A stretch of 64,000 nt of DNA, from the NCBI GenBank assembly GCA_038087015.1, contig JASBNA010000090.1, positions 1 to 64,000 on the forward strand, read 5' to 3'. The translations under genes and the position numbers were made by a program. The notes beneath the pieces are model-generated. The model had not been told where the DNA came from. It did no database searches and saw nothing but the letters and a program-made list of their open reading frames with translations. Numbering within the stretch: position 1 is the first letter of the stretch; each line of letters opens with the position of its first letter. The stretch comes from Cerrena zonata. Lineage: Eukaryota > Basidiomycota > Agaricomycetes > Polyporales > Cerrenaceae. Positions 13,571 through 25,804 of the stretch are shown in pieces.

Positions 13571-14125
13571 TGTTTAGATAAGTCTTGAACAAGTATCGTG
13601 AAAGTTAAGTTCATTTGAATGAAAATACCAATCAAGTACTGCATGTGGAGCTCTCAGTCATGACACTGGAATTTAGGAAGCATAACTGAAGTATCGTGTC
13701 TCCAAGCGTCTGAGTCCAGACAGTATAATTTTGTTGTGACCGAATGGAAATCATAATCATTTGTGAAGCAAATGAAGTCTGAGAGGATATACATCGTTAA
13801 GCAAGTGCTCTACCTCGAGACTATGGCATGAACACGTTAGATGTGATGTCTCTCTTGGACATTCCAGTTTGCCAAAAGCAGCACGAGATGTCAACTCACC
13901 CAAACTCTCAATCCTCAGAGGTTACAGGCAAACAGGCAATTCCAGCCGTTTGCGTATCGATGGGCGGGTCTGTAGAATTCAGACAGGTCAAGCAAGCATC
14001 GCGGCGTAAGGAGACCGAAGCGCGCCAGGTTGAGCCCTGTGACACACGCACTGTGAAATGTGACAGAGTCGGACGACTGTGACATCACCATAAAAAGTCA
14101 TTTATACTAGTTTTTACTCGTAATT
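13571..14125. other. Spacer between the two module copies
   Basis: About 550 bases not recognised in the other copy. An 84-codon forward ORF at 13828-14082 has no recognisable features. No repeat or RNA gene is seen. Confidence 0.35.
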
Positions 14126-14329
14126 AGGGCCGCCATGATGGATCACCTCTGGTTGATGCTTGTCCATACTCTGTTATTCCGTGGTTTAGGATCAACATCC
14201 ATCTGTGCTCGTATTATTAGTCGATACGTTTTATTCGCGGTCGGAAGACCTTGGGCTATCGCCAGTGTGTCCTTTAAACTCCTTTTACAATCTTACTTTT
14301 TCTGCATGATCAAAACCGACCACTTTGTC

Positions 14330-15400
14330 TAGGTGGAGTGTTTTCCTTGCTTGAATCTATTACAGCTGAATAAACTGCAAAATAACAATAACAATGCCTG
14401 CAACTGTTATACAGATAATGTTGTTTCAAGTGATAGGACACTGGGATACCTCCGCAAAAGGCAGCCCTATTTCCTGATTAGCAATAGCAAACCTCATGCT
14501 TATTCCCGGATCAACAACCTCCGACAAACGCTGTTTGTTATAGTTCGTTATTCTTGAACGGTCTAATACCAGGCCGTCGGTATGTCCAAACACACGATGC
14601 GACAAAACGCGTACACCTCCAGCTACTTTACGTTCGACCACAAACATGTGTCTCATTTGCTGTGGACCATACGTCTAAAGCTCTGGCTTTTTCCATGTTC
14701 TGTCTCGTTCTGCTAACCGAGTTCGGTAACATATGCGACTTGTGTCCTATGTCCTGTACACTTACTGTACGTCGGATGTTCCTGTAGGGAGCGCATCATC
14801 ATCATCATCATCATCATAGACCATCACGTTGGTGTCGATGATAGCTCAGCCGAGGACTTCATATGTGTGCTAGTTTTGCTGTATTGCTTAGGGATGCCAC
14901 ACTTAGATCATAGGGCAGTTTCAATTGGGTTGACGATTTGTTTCTTTTTGTTGTCAGGTATGTCTCAATAATCATCTTGCGAACCAATAATACTCACATG
15001 TAAGGAGGTTTTAGGATACCACGCTATATTAACGTTTCATGCCCTTTGTGAACATGTACTGCACTGCGCGGGGATATTCCTTCGGTCATCTTATCATACA
15101 TGAAGCGTATTGTATATATATATTGAGAATGATGAATGCCATTTTCAATACTTCCCCTTTATTGACTCACCGTTCGGGTTTGTGATAGCTCCACGTTCAG
15201 CATTCCCACTGTATATCCCTCAACGCACACACAAGATACATCGAGTTTGCTCGGTCCCGAGAGAAATTTGACTCAATGGATATCAACTATAGTCCGAGTC
15301 AGCATGTAGAAATACGAACAATTCGTTCGGTAGCACAATATAGTAAGTTCTAGTATCGTTAGTGAAATTCTCGACCCATATTGACCCAAGACCGTCACTA
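14330..15400 (-). pseudogene. Unidentified gene of duplicated module, copy 2 (degraded)
   Basis: Counterpart of the blocks at 7036-8126. On the reverse strand it retains WVENFTNDTRTYYIVLPNEL, then frame breaks (for example a TGA soon after ADSDYS), the DALPTGTSDVQ block near 14780 with an expanded Asp run, and LSEVVDPGISMRFA with NQEIGLPFAE near 14440-14530. A splice donor follows the last block, as in copy 1. The product is not recognised. Confidence 0.3.
14794..14817. repeat. (CAT)8 microsatellite
   Basis: Eight uninterrupted CAT units. Copy 1 has only about two degenerate units at the equivalent place near 7515, so the tract expanded after the duplication. If translated on the reverse strand it gives a run of Asp. 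Confidence 0.85.
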
Positions 15401-15536
15401 TAGAACAGAACATTCATACCCCATTGCGCTTTCAATTTGGGTTATAATGGCTAGCCCGGAAAAGTAGAAAATGATATGAAAAGGAAATTTCCTCCCAAAA
15501 GCCTTCTCAATGACTCGTTATTGATGATAATATCAC

Positions 15537-15606
15537 GCAAGACGCTGTTTGGTCGGAGGACAGATTCTTTCGCCGGACTCGGTACTCCCACCGGACAGCG
15601 TCTTGC
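15537..15606. promoter_or_regulatory. Inverted repeat upstream of hydrolase, copy 2
   Basis: Arms GCAAGACGCTGT (15537-15548) and ACAGCGTCTTGC (15595-15606) are exact reverse complements, 46 bases apart, about 140-210 bases before the ATG at 15745. The spacing and arms match those at 8243-8310. Confidence 0.4.
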
Positions 15607-15744
15607 TTCACGGTACCGTGGATAGAAAATCGAGCCGATCCCGGCATGTCATTCCCAAGAGCTTGAGTATAAAACTCAAACTCAAACTCAAAAGATGAAT
15701 ACGTATCGCTTCTTCCCCGCTGTCGACCCTACAAGATTCTGATC

Positions 15745-17149
15745 ATGAGCCTCTGTCTCGACCCCGAGATTTTCGCAATCGTTTCTAGATGGCCCACTCC
15801 AGATCATCCACCGACTATTCAGGAGCTGCGGGATAATGAATCCACCTTTTTCGCAGAAGCTACCAAATGGCAGAAGGAGAATGCACCTGCGGGTATGTGC
15901 CCGATATTGATACACTTTGTGTAACTATGTCTGATCGAGTCTGGCATGTATAGACTCGGAATATAATGTGGAAGACCGGATGATTCCTGTCGATGGTGCG
16001 CAGAACCTAGCTCGTTGCTTGATTCCTGCGTCCTCGGATGAGACTCCGACACAATATCCATTGATGGTATGGTTTCACGGAGGAGGTACTGCAGAGTAGA
16101 GCCGATTGCGTGTTCGAATTACTGAAGCGTTATTGTAGGGTATTGCGTAGGATCTATCAATATGGACGATCACTACCTTAGACAGTTATGCGTAAAATAT
16201 CGCATCGTCGTAGTCAGTGTCGAATACAGGTAAGCATTGGTTCCGTCTATATACCAAAGATGATATAATATCTCAGTTGGCCAAAAGGTTAGCACCAGAG
16301 TATCCGTTCCCTATTGGACACAATGACGCGTATGAAAGCCTGAAATGGGTTTGTTCTATCGCCACACTGCTCTCGTTCTATGTTCTTACATCTTTTCAGG
16401 CTGTGACCAATTGTGCCTCTCTGAATGCATCTCCTTCTCTTGGACTCATTGTGGGTGGATGTTCTGCGGGGGGCAACTTGGCCGCTTCAGTCGCGCTTCG
16501 TGCTCGCGACGATCCATTCTTCTCCACACAACCAATAACCGGCCAGCTTATACAAGTCCCTCAGACAATCCATCCAGATGCTTCCATACCTGAGAAGTGC
16601 GTGTATTCCACATCTTCGAAAACTTGCTGCTTATGTTAAACGGTGACCACCCAACCCAGATATAGATCTGTATCCCAATCTTGGACAGAATGTGCCCACG
16701 CACCTCTTCTTTCTCGAAATGACCTTGATATGTTCAATGGTACGTACAATAATATCACTTATGGCTATGATACACGAAGTTTAACATCTCGATTCTCAAA
16801 CAGTCTCATTGAAAGCCGATCCGAACGACCCTCGATTTTCAGTCTTACTTGCACCAAATCATGCAGGCCTCCCTCCAGCAGTTTTGCAAATAGCTGGTGC
16901 GGATCCCCTGCGTGATGAAGGACTTGCATACTCAAAAGCCCTAAACGATGCAGGTGTCAAGACAAAAGCTGAATTGTAAGTTTCCGTGTTTTTGACGGCA
17001 GGGTTGGGAAACTGAAGTATTTTGTGACCACTAGTTATCCTGGGTTTCCGCATGGTGGGCATTACGCCATGCCTAGGGCAGCTCTTTCTCAAAGATATTA
17101 TCAAGATTTTGAGCAGGGTCTTGGTTGGCTTTTGCAGCGGATCGAATAA
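15745..17149 (+). CDS. Alpha/beta hydrolase fold-3 (HSL-like), copy 2, intact
   Basis: Carboxylic-ester hydrolase of the hormone-sensitive-lipase-like group. It starts at the ATG at 15745 (MSLCLDPEIFAIVSRW) and stops at 17147-17149. Spliced exons give HGGGYCVGSINMDD (oxyanion hole), YRIVVVSVEYR, LAPEYPFPIGHNDAYESLKW, the nucleophile elbow GGCSAGGN, the acid region ADPLRDEGLAY and the catalytic histidine in YPGFPHGGHY, ending in LLQRIE. The whole catalytic triad is present. Unlike many relatives, the residue before the nucleophile Ser is Cys (Asn in copy 1). No signal peptide is evident, so a cytosolic or membrane-associated role on small esters is the likeliest. It is tail-to-tail with the P450 at 17.4 kb (about 210 bases apart), and the pair is the duplicated unit. 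A joint role in oxidation and hydrolysis of one compound is an inference. Confidence 0.88.
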
Positions 17150-17360
17150 ATGTCTCTATTCAACTGACAGGAGTACCGACTCATATGTGATAAGATTGTA
17201 TTACAATATATCCAACTTTCCGTACTACGTTCAGTATTTCAATAACAACGGGCTTGTGATGATAGATGTATGTATATCTAGCCATAAGATAAGGCATATC
17301 GCTTCATTCAATGCGCATTTATACGTTCTCCACGGTGCTTTCAGCCCGTAGCCTACTAGC

Positions 17361-19471
17361 CTAACATGGAGATGATTGTTGTATAAGACGTTCAGCATTC
17401 GTAGAACGAGCCGTCAAGGTACATGGAACGCGCTCAGGAGCACTGCACAACGTTAAGTTCAGAATATGCGCCAAAGTATTCAAAAACAACGTACGAAATA
17501 AGACCAGTAATGACCTCAGAAGATGGATCGAATTTCTCCCCATTGTTCCCAGTTACGGGATGGATGTCGAGAGTATGCAAAACCGATGCAACCATCATGA
17601 ACAAAGATCCGCTGCTGAGATGACGACCAGGACAGATCCTACAATCATATACTCAAGTTAGCCAGTGTCCCATCATCGTTCCTGGTAGTGAACACAGACC
17701 GCCGACCGAAACCGAATGCCAGAGTAAGCGGGTCGCGAACGTTAGGATCCAGTTTACCATCTTTGATGAATCGTTCTGGCTTGAACTCTTCAGGGTCTGG
17801 ATAATCTTCGGGATTATGTAGCATTGCCCTATTCCTGACATCAACGCTTGAAGAGACTTGGATCATGATCTGGAACTAACCAAACATTCTGTGTGATTTT
17901 GATTTTGATGTAAGCTTGTGTACAGAGGTAAGACAAGTCGTCTACTTACAGCACTAATAACGCTGCCCTTGGGAATCCGATAGCCTCGATATTCATCCTC
18001 TCGGATAAGGGCGTGGGGCAAGCTGAGAGGAGTGACGACCATCCAGCGCATAGATTCCAACACGATGGCTCTAATGTATACGAGATCATCGTAGTCGTCA
18101 AACTCTGGTAGTCTGTTCTGACCAACAACACGATCGAGTTCATCTTGTCCTTTGCGTTGAACATCGGGATACAGTGACATCGCGATCAAAAATGATTGTG
18201 CAGCAGAGGTTGTCTGGAGATTTATTAGGTAAGTATTCTCTCAGCCATAGTACTAGTAGGCTCGTACTTACGGTATCAGCAGCAGCTACAAGTTATTGAA
18301 TATGAGTTGGCTAACTCGAGATGTGTAATACAGACAACTGACCTGCATAAGCAACGCCAGCAACGTTCCTAGCTAGCTCCTCGTCAATTGTATTCAAACC
18401 CTCTTCTCTGGATTCTTGAGAAAGCTTCTCAATCAAGGTTGATGCGACGGAAGGGGTGGTGATCTCTCCCTTCATCTAGATATGTTTAAATCGATAAGAC
18501 CCATGGTCATAACATTGAATTCATAGCAGAACTCGAACGTACCACGCCATCCTTGATTTCATCGAACGGTTTGTTTCGCATACTTTCCACAATGGGCTTG
18601 TAGTATTCTGCCATCTTCTTCGAGTATGTCCCGGGTACCCAGCTGGGAATATATTTCAGAATGGGAAAATATTCTACCCAATAGACACCCGGGACGGTGG
18701 CGAGACTAAAGCCTTCGACACCCTTTTCGGCCAACACGATGTAGTCATCATTAAAGTCAACTATATCCATGTCGTAAGAAATCTTGACAATGATAGCTGT
18801 GAAAATTCTGGAATCATATCAGTCCATGCTACATATGCAAAAAACGCTGCATTTACGCACTGTCGAACACTCAGACCCAAGTCATTGGAGGACGAAGTTA
18901 AGACCCGTCGAAGGAAAGAACGGCATTCACGCAGTTGGAATGACCGGTAATTAGTAACTTCACGCTGGTTGAAGAACTGATGAAATTCTCTCCGGTGGTT
19001 TCGCCACATCTGAGAATATGGCATGAATCCCAAATTCCAATCCCAAAACATCCTAAAATGACCCTATCAGACAGAACTAGATAGCGGTTGTTTGTACGCA
19101 CAATTGGTGCATTATTGATGTAGGTCTGCTGGAATAGATATCCGATCGCTTTTCCAGAAGATCAAAGGCAGCCTGAGTAGACCCAAGAACAACGGTGGGC
19201 TGTCCAGGTAGGTCCAGGAACATCACGTCGCCTAAGGTTTAGGTGTCAAATAAGAATCCGTACATGAGGACGTGAAGTACAAACCGTATGTCTTTGACCA
19301 TTCTTGGAACGTTTTCCAAGGCATCACGCCCGGTATGTCGAGCATGTTTCCGATGATTGGGTAGCCTTTGGGTCCTGGAGGCAGAGGTAAAGACGGTTTG
19401 TAGATCTTTTTGATCCATTTGAGGAAAATAATGAAGACGATGAAGGAAATAGACAATACAACGGGTTCCAT
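17361..19471 (-). CDS. Cytochrome P450 (duplicated-module copy 2)
   Basis: Close paralogue of the P450 at 10.4 kb. It starts at the ATG at 19469-19471 (MEPVVLSISFIVFIIFLKW anchor, then LPLPPGPKGYPIIGN) and stops at 17361-17363. Visible are MFWDWNLGFM, WRNHRREFHQFF, an I-helix [13 protein letters not shown], helix-K ESMR, PERF and the heme loop FGFGRRICPGRHL after splicing. The exon plan is the same as copy 1, with the 8-base microexon at 17881-17888 (Asn-Val-Trp). No frame break was found. It ends in the conserved tail APERVPCTLTARS. Endoplasmic-reticulum monooxygenase; substrate unknown. Confidence 0.92.
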
Positions 19472-19504
19472 TGTGGTTGATGGGCCTGTGTGCGACGAGA
19501 GATT

Positions 19505-19517
19505 GTATTTAAGTCTC
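19505..19517 (-). promoter_or_regulatory. TATA-like core promoter of P450 at 17.4 kb
   Basis: The reverse strand reads GAGACTTAAATAC about 34-46 bases before the ATG, matching the elements before the P450s at 10.4, 20.5 and 23.7 kb. Confidence 0.5.
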
Positions 19518-19819
19518 ATTGAAAGCGACTGTTTGTCTCCAATCACTCCTAGAGTCGACAAATCCGTAAGAATGAATATGAAGGATAAGCTGTGTTGGTC
19601 AATGCTGATAGGACTGTATGGGTTTATTCGGTGAGAAAACAAGTGAGCGAGAAGCTAGAGAATGGTTGATATAAGCTGCGTATTCAAGCAGGCTCTATTT
19701 TTAGTAATTTAGAGTTTCAAAGAATGTCTGAAGGGGGGTCCCTTACGAGAGCATGAATACTCCGAATCCACAAAAGAAGCGAGCATGCACAGATGACGTG
19801 ACCGCTATTCGTGGTACAA

Positions 19820-19950
19820 TGTTCCACTTTCCATACGGGTCTGATGCTTTCAAAGATGAAGAATCGAGGAAGATGCAACCCCATTTGTGCACAAATATTT
19901 ACAATGGAGGTATGTTTTTGGACTCCGTTTGTAATGTTCTAGAGCCTGAG
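19820..19950 (+). other. Conserved relic block downstream of P450, copy 2
   Basis: Counterpart of 12855-12990. A forward ORF from 19753 contains FHFPYGSDAFKDEESRKMQ and CTNIYNGG, with a GT donor-like site just after, as in copy 1. Possibly an exon of a lost gene; no family recognised. The rest of 19518-20479 shows only duplicated noncoding sequence. Confidence 0.25.
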
Positions 19951-20479
19951 TACCAAGCTAGAAACAAAATTATCAATACAACAAGGTCACAGAAGAGAGG
20001 AAATACTTCTATCATACTCACAGCGAGCTAAATTTATACTTTGAAAGAGTAAGGCCGCTATGAAATTGATTGGGCACCGCTCCTATTGAAGAAAGGATAG
20101 CGTCAATAGTCGGGAGGTGTCCGGCTTCAGACGGAGACTGCAACCTATGACCTGCAGCACGGTCCGTCCGATGTTCAATGGGGATGAAATCATCCCCTCT
20201 GACCAATTTACGTGATTCTATCTTCAAGGATGCCTTCTACACATGGTGAGAGTTAAGTTTAATAATTCAAATGAACATACCCAATCAACTATTGCATGTG
20301 GAGATGAGAACACAATTACAATGTATTTGCCGCAGAAGGGACGTTTGAGCTCGGAAAGCATGAGCTTACGACCAAGGTATTTGCTGATGCAGACGATATC
20401 TTCTTGCTGGGAACCCCATTGCAATGTAGTAAAGAATCGTATAAACAATCATAGTCAATTAGATGGGTACTCATAACCT

Positions 20480-22584
20480 TTACGTGGTCGATAGCTGTCG
20501 TATCAACTCCTCTGCATTCTTCGACCGGGGCGTAAGTCTGCATGGAATACGCTCAGGTGCTCTGCACAATTCGAAAAGAGCCTCAATGTATCGATGGCAG
20601 AACTATAATCATAAACTGAACGTACGAGATAAGGCCCGTAATCACTTCAGAGGTAGGATCGTATTCCTTCCCATCTTCATCAATTACAGGGTGGATGTCG
20701 AAGGTATGAAGAACTGAGGCAATCATCATGAACAACGATCCATCACTAAGGTGTCGGCCGGGACAAACGCTGTAGAGCTGGTGTAAGCGCAGTCCATCCG
20801 GGAATATTAACAGGAGAAAGTACTCACCGTCGACCGAAACCGAAAGCAAGCGTGAGTGGATCCCGTACGTCAGGATTCAGTTTACCATCTTTGAGAAACC
20901 GGTCCGGATTGAACCTTTCTGGTTCCGGGTAATCCTCTGGGTCATGAAGCATCGCCCTTGGGGGGTGTTGTCATTAGTGCAAACATTCAAGTAGTGTCAT
21001 TATATACAAACCATATATTCTACAAAACGTGAGTGTTATTCGTTGGACATACAGACCGATGAACGGATGACTTACCGGATTGACAATGGTACCCTCAGGA
21101 ATGATGTATCCTTTGTACTCGTCATCTCGAATGACACGATGAGGAAGACTCAGAGGAACTACGACCATCCAGCGCATAGCTTCCAATAACACCGCTTTCA
21201 TGTACAGAAGCTCGTGATAGTCCTCGAAATCCGGAAGTCTGTTCGGTCCGACAACGCGATCCAATTCTTCATGTGCTTTGCGTTGGACATCGGGATATAA
21301 CGACATGGCAACTAGGAAAGATTGACCTGCTGAAGTTGTCTACATGTGTATTGAGAGAGTATTCTGTAAACCAGGTGTAATACACTCACGGTATCAGCTG
21401 CAGCTAGGCTCGTGATGTCAGTATATGTGCTCATGGTTACAATAAAAATATATAGCTCACTCGCATAGGCAACGCCGGCAACATTTCGAGCTATTTTATC
21501 ATCAATCGGGTTAGAGGGGTCTTCTATGGATCTTTGTTGGATCCTCTCAATTATGGACGATACAAGAGAATGGTTGTCTTGGCCATTCACCTGAATATGT
21601 TAATCAACGAATGTCATAACCCTAGTTGAAATCGTAACGTACGATCCCTTGCTTGATCTCATCGAAGGGTTTGTTTACCATATTCTCCACGATGGGCCTG
21701 TAATATTCAGTAATCCTTTTTGAATATGTCCACGGTACCCAGGTTGGAATATATCTCAGAAACGGGAAATGCTCCAACCAACAGATGCCAGGTACTGTCA
21801 CGATGCTAATACCCTCGACGGCTTCCTGGGCTAAGAGAACGTACTCGTCGCGCAAATCAGAAATATCCATATCGTACGCGATCTTCAGGATGATTGCTGT
21901 GAAGATTCTAAATTCGAGTCAGACTAAAAGTTTATACCCGTCAGAGGTTATGATAACGCACTGGCGAACGTTCTGACCCAAGTCATTAGTGGGAGAGGCA
22001 AATACTCTTTGAAGAAAGGCGCGACATTCTCGCAGCTGGATTTGATGGAATTTCGGGACTTCGTGTTGATTGAAGTGCTGGTGGAACTCTCGTCGATGGT
22101 CACGCCATCGTTGTGAGTATGGCATGAGTGCGAGGTTCCACCCCCAGGACATCCTGCGGGTAGACAACCGAATTTCATGGATGATAACAATGACCAATGG
22201 ATATTTACTTACATTTTATGCATTATTGGTGTAGGTCGATCAGAATAGATGTCCGAGCGTTTATCGAGAAGCTCAAATGCAGCTTTAGCCGACCCAAGTA
22301 TCACAGTCGGCTGCCCAGGGAGATTCAAGAAAACCACGTCTCCTAGAACTCGACGTCGATTACCATGAAACCAAACTGTTGAAGTGAAGGTACCAACCAT
22401 ACACCTTCGACCACTCCTGGAATTTCTTCCAGGGCATCACGCTGGGAATATCAAGCATATTCCCGATTATAGGATAGCCTTTGGGTCCTGGAGGTAAAGA
22501 TAAGGATGGTCGTAGTTTCCTTCTCAACCATTTGAGCAACAGAAAAGAGACGAGTAAGAGTGAGCAGGATCTAATCAGGTCCAT
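20480..22584 (-). CDS. Cytochrome P450
   Basis: Intact P450 starting at the ATG at 22582-22584 (MDLIRSCSLLLVSFLLLKWL anchor, then LPPGPKGYPIIGN) and stopping at 20480-20482. Spliced exons show DVVFLNLPGQPTVILGS, MSWGWNLALM, WRDHRREFHQHF, an I-helix ADT block, TSAGQSFL, helix-K EAMR, the PxRF-type motif PDRF and the heme loop FGFGRRVCPGRHL. The 8-base microexon is at 21012-21019 (AATATATG, Asn-Ile-Trp). The C-terminal exon reads APERIPCRLTPRSKNAEEL. It has the same exon plan as its neighbours but diverges more from the duplicated pair, so it predates that duplication. Substrate unknown. Confidence 0.92.
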
Positions 22585-22613
22585 TTCGATTGAGGATTCG
22601 TAACCAATCCTCT

Positions 22614-22626
22614 GTATTTAAGTCTT
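22614..22626 (-). promoter_or_regulatory. TATA-like core promoter of P450 at 20.5 kb
   Basis: The reverse strand reads AAGACTTAAATAC about 30-42 bases before the ATG, identical to the element before the 10.4 kb P450. Confidence 0.5.
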
Positions 22627-23688
22627 GTCTAGACGCAGAGATCCGGTTGCAGTGAGCGTACTCGATTAGCACCGAGGTCAAATCTAACTTAGTAATGTGG
22701 CCAGTCATCTGGTTTCATTTTGCGGTATTTGGATGGCGTTGGCGGAGCCTTTGGGGTTAGATGAGATGGTCAATGGGAGTCCATTCCCATGGTAGTTTGG
22801 GGCTATTGATATGGCCCATTGTTGGGAAGAGAGCTATAACGAGATGATTATCAGACTAGTTAGCACCCGATGATACAGAAAGGAACTAACGGAAACACAG
22901 AAATGTGATGTTATCCCCAAGAAGCAATGCCGAGGCACACCGAGTATATAAAGTTACGGGGATCGTCACGGCCATTCTGTGGATGCTATGCACGATAGCG
23001 GTATCTTGCAAGTTACCGGTGGCCCTCTTCCTTCTGTTGACTGAGCGGTAGAAGGAGGTCAACAAGATAAGAACATCTAGAGCTCGATATTGATCTGTCG
23101 GTATACGCTGCTTAACGCCGACGTAGACTTTCAACTCCTGTATTTAGGAAGAAAATAAAGTCATAGAAGTGTACCGCAAGCGTAAATAAGGGTCGGTTGA
23201 AAGTAAAGATATAGGTCGTCTTGGCATAGAAAGGACGCTAGAGGAATCAAAGAGCAGATGACAGTTAGGGTAACTGCTAAATGCAACATCCGAAAGTAGT
23301 CACAGTTTTTCTACATGCGTCTCATGCTCTCTGGAGATCGGTTCAGTAAAAGGGAGCACAAGCAACACATCGATAGAGCAATGCATAAAGACTATATGAA
23401 CCAGAGATAGAGAAATCTCCTCAACGCTGATAATTGGCGTATGAGAGGCTCCACGTATCATGCAGGAAAACGTCCCGCAGAATGGTGAGAATGCTGGTAT
23501 GGGTCGGATTGAAACATCAACTTGAAGCTGCATATATACCCAACCCCACATGCAACTGCAATAAACAGAAGTTTAGTGACCCATCGTATCAACATTTAAT
23601 AAGTCAAGTGTAAGGAGGGAGATGTCAAGAAGGACGTATGCTTACATACATATCCTGTCACTAATACGCTTTCGCTCATCCATAACGA
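22627..23688. other. Spacer with possible membrane-protein remnant
   Basis: On the reverse strand two stretches (about 23551-23300 and 23134-22886) look like pieces of a fungal seven-helix protein, for example DVLILLTSFYRSVNRRK followed by a hydrophobic end. No complete splice model, start or stop set could be built, so it may be a decayed gene. Nothing else stands out. Confidence 0.2.
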
Positions 23689-25777
23689 TCAGAGTATCAG
23701 GGAGCCCGCATCCTTTGAACGCGGGGTAAGTGCGCAGGGAAGATAGCATGGTGCACTACAATTCGGATATAAATTAATAAACCAGTGCAAAAAGTGGTTA
23801 GTGAGGTAAACGCACGAAATGAGCCCTGTAATTATATCGGTGTAAGGGTCAAACCTTTTTCCATCTTCCCCAACCACAGGAGTGACGTTGAAGGTATGTA
23901 GAATGGAGGCAATCATCATAAATAGCGACCCATTACTGAAGTATCGTCCGGGGCATATGCTAAGATGTTTTATCCAATCAACTTAGACTATCAATGCCAG
24001 GCAACCAATCACAAACCGTCGTCCAAAACCAAACGCCAGTGTAAGAGGATCACGTACAGCAGAGTTGAGTTTACCGTCTTTGATGAATCGTTCCGGTTTA
24101 AATACTTCGGGTTCTGGGTAAACCTCCGGGTCGTGCAACATAGCCCTATCGATTTTTGCATTGAGAGAGATTCGGAGATGTGATATAACAGTACCAACCA
24201 GACATTCTGATAGAAAGTGAGAAAAATATAAGTAGAGAAGAACGGGGTAAATTACTCACGACTCTGATAATTGTACCCTTCGGGATTGAATACCCCTTGT
24301 ACTTGTCGTCCCGGATGACTTGATGAGGAAGACTGAGAGGGGTCACAACTACCCAGCGCATGGCTTCCAACATGATGGCACGAACATATACAAGATCGTC
24401 ATAGTCATCGAATTCTGGCAACCTTCTTGGACCAACAACACGATCTAATTCTTCTTGCGCCTTGCGCTGTACTTCAGGATAAAGAGACATGGCAACCAGG
24501 CATGATTGAGCCGCAGACGTTGTCTAAGAGCTTGATAAGGGACTCCTCTGGATACAGGATTAATGAGACGTACAGTATCAGCAGCAGCTAAGAGACACAA
24601 AGGGAATCAGCTACGATCTTCAATTAAGCAGACGTTAATATTGACCTGAATATGCGACGGCAGCAACATTCCGAGCTAAGGTGTCGTCAACTAGACTCAA
24701 ATCTTCCCCGGCATTTTGGTACAGTCTTTCAATCATTGCCGAAGCGACTGAAGGGGACACATTCCTGTTCACCTATATGCCTCATAATTAACGTAAAGCA
24801 AAGGATTCTCGAATGAAGGATTTAACACACCATATCTCTCTTGACCTCATCGAATGGCTTGTCCCGCATGGTCACAACTATAGGCTTATAGTATTCTGTC
24901 ATCTTCCTAGAAGATGTTCCCGGGACCCAGCTTGGAATATATCTAAGAGGTGCAAAATGTTCCACCCAATGAACTCCGGGAATAGATGTACGACTGAGAC
25001 CATCAACAGCCTCCTGGGCCAAGAGGACACACTCATCATGTAGATTGGAGATATCCATGTCATACATGATTTTGAGGATGATTGCTGTAAAGATTCTGCA
25101 CGAATATGATTAAAAAGTGAAGCCATTAAGAAAAGATTGCATTACATACTGTCGAATATCTTGGCCCAAGTCCTCAGACGGCGAGCTTAATATTAATATA
25201 CGTTGAAGAAAGGCCCTACATTCTCGTACCTGTATCGGTTGGTATTTTGACACCTCGCGTGAATTGAAAAATTGATGAAACACCCTTCGATGGTCGCGCC
25301 ATAGTTGCGAGTAAGGCATGAAACCCATGTTCCAGTCCCACGACATCCTATGACAACGAGTAAGGAAATAAGGTAAGAGGATCAATATCTAGTGCCTGTA
25401 CTCACATTTCGTGCAATATAGACGTCGGCCTACTTGAATAAATGTCGGAACGTTTTTCTAGAAGGTCAAACGCAGCTTGCGGAGACCCCAGCACAACAGT
25501 AGGATGGCCTGGCAAGTCTAGGAATATCACGTCACCTAAGCTTGAATCAATCGATCGACGTCATGAAAAATTCTAACTAGGAGCACTGACCATAAATCTT
25601 TGACCATTTTCTGAACGTCTTCCAAGGCATTACGCTCGGAACATCAAGCATATTCCCAATAATGGGGTATCCTCGAGGTCCTGGAGGGAGAGGTAATTTA
25701 GGTCGAAATAGTTTCTTTACCCATAGGAGAAGAAGGACGGCAGCGAGAAGGCTGGTACAAGCTATGATTGAATCCAT
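23689..25777 (-). CDS. Cytochrome P450
   Basis: Intact P450 starting at the ATG at 25775-25777 (MDSIIACTSLLAAVLLLLWV anchor, LPPGPRGYPIIGN) and stopping at 23689-23691. Exons give DVIFLDLPGHPTVVLGS, MSWDWNMGFM, WRDHRRVFHQFF, YDMDISNLHDECVLLAQEA, TTSAAQSCL, helix-K EAMR, PERF and the heme loop FGFGRRICPGRYF. The 8-base microexon is at 24199-24206 (Asn-Val-Trp). The C-terminal exon is APCYLPCALTPRSKDAGSL. Its closest relative in the window, judging by exon 3-4 sequence, is the forward-strand P450 at 31.8 kb. Substrate unknown. Confidence 0.92.
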
Positions 25778-25804
25778 GACACGAACGTATCAGCAGCGCG
25801 ACAG

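Larger units (their letters stand above)
14126..20225. repeat. Tandem segmental duplication, copy 2
   Basis: Second copy of the module that begins near 6866, in the same gene order and orientation. The hydrolase and P450 are intact here, while the unidentified reverse-strand gene has picked up stop codons. Boundaries are estimated by eye. Confidence 0.85.
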
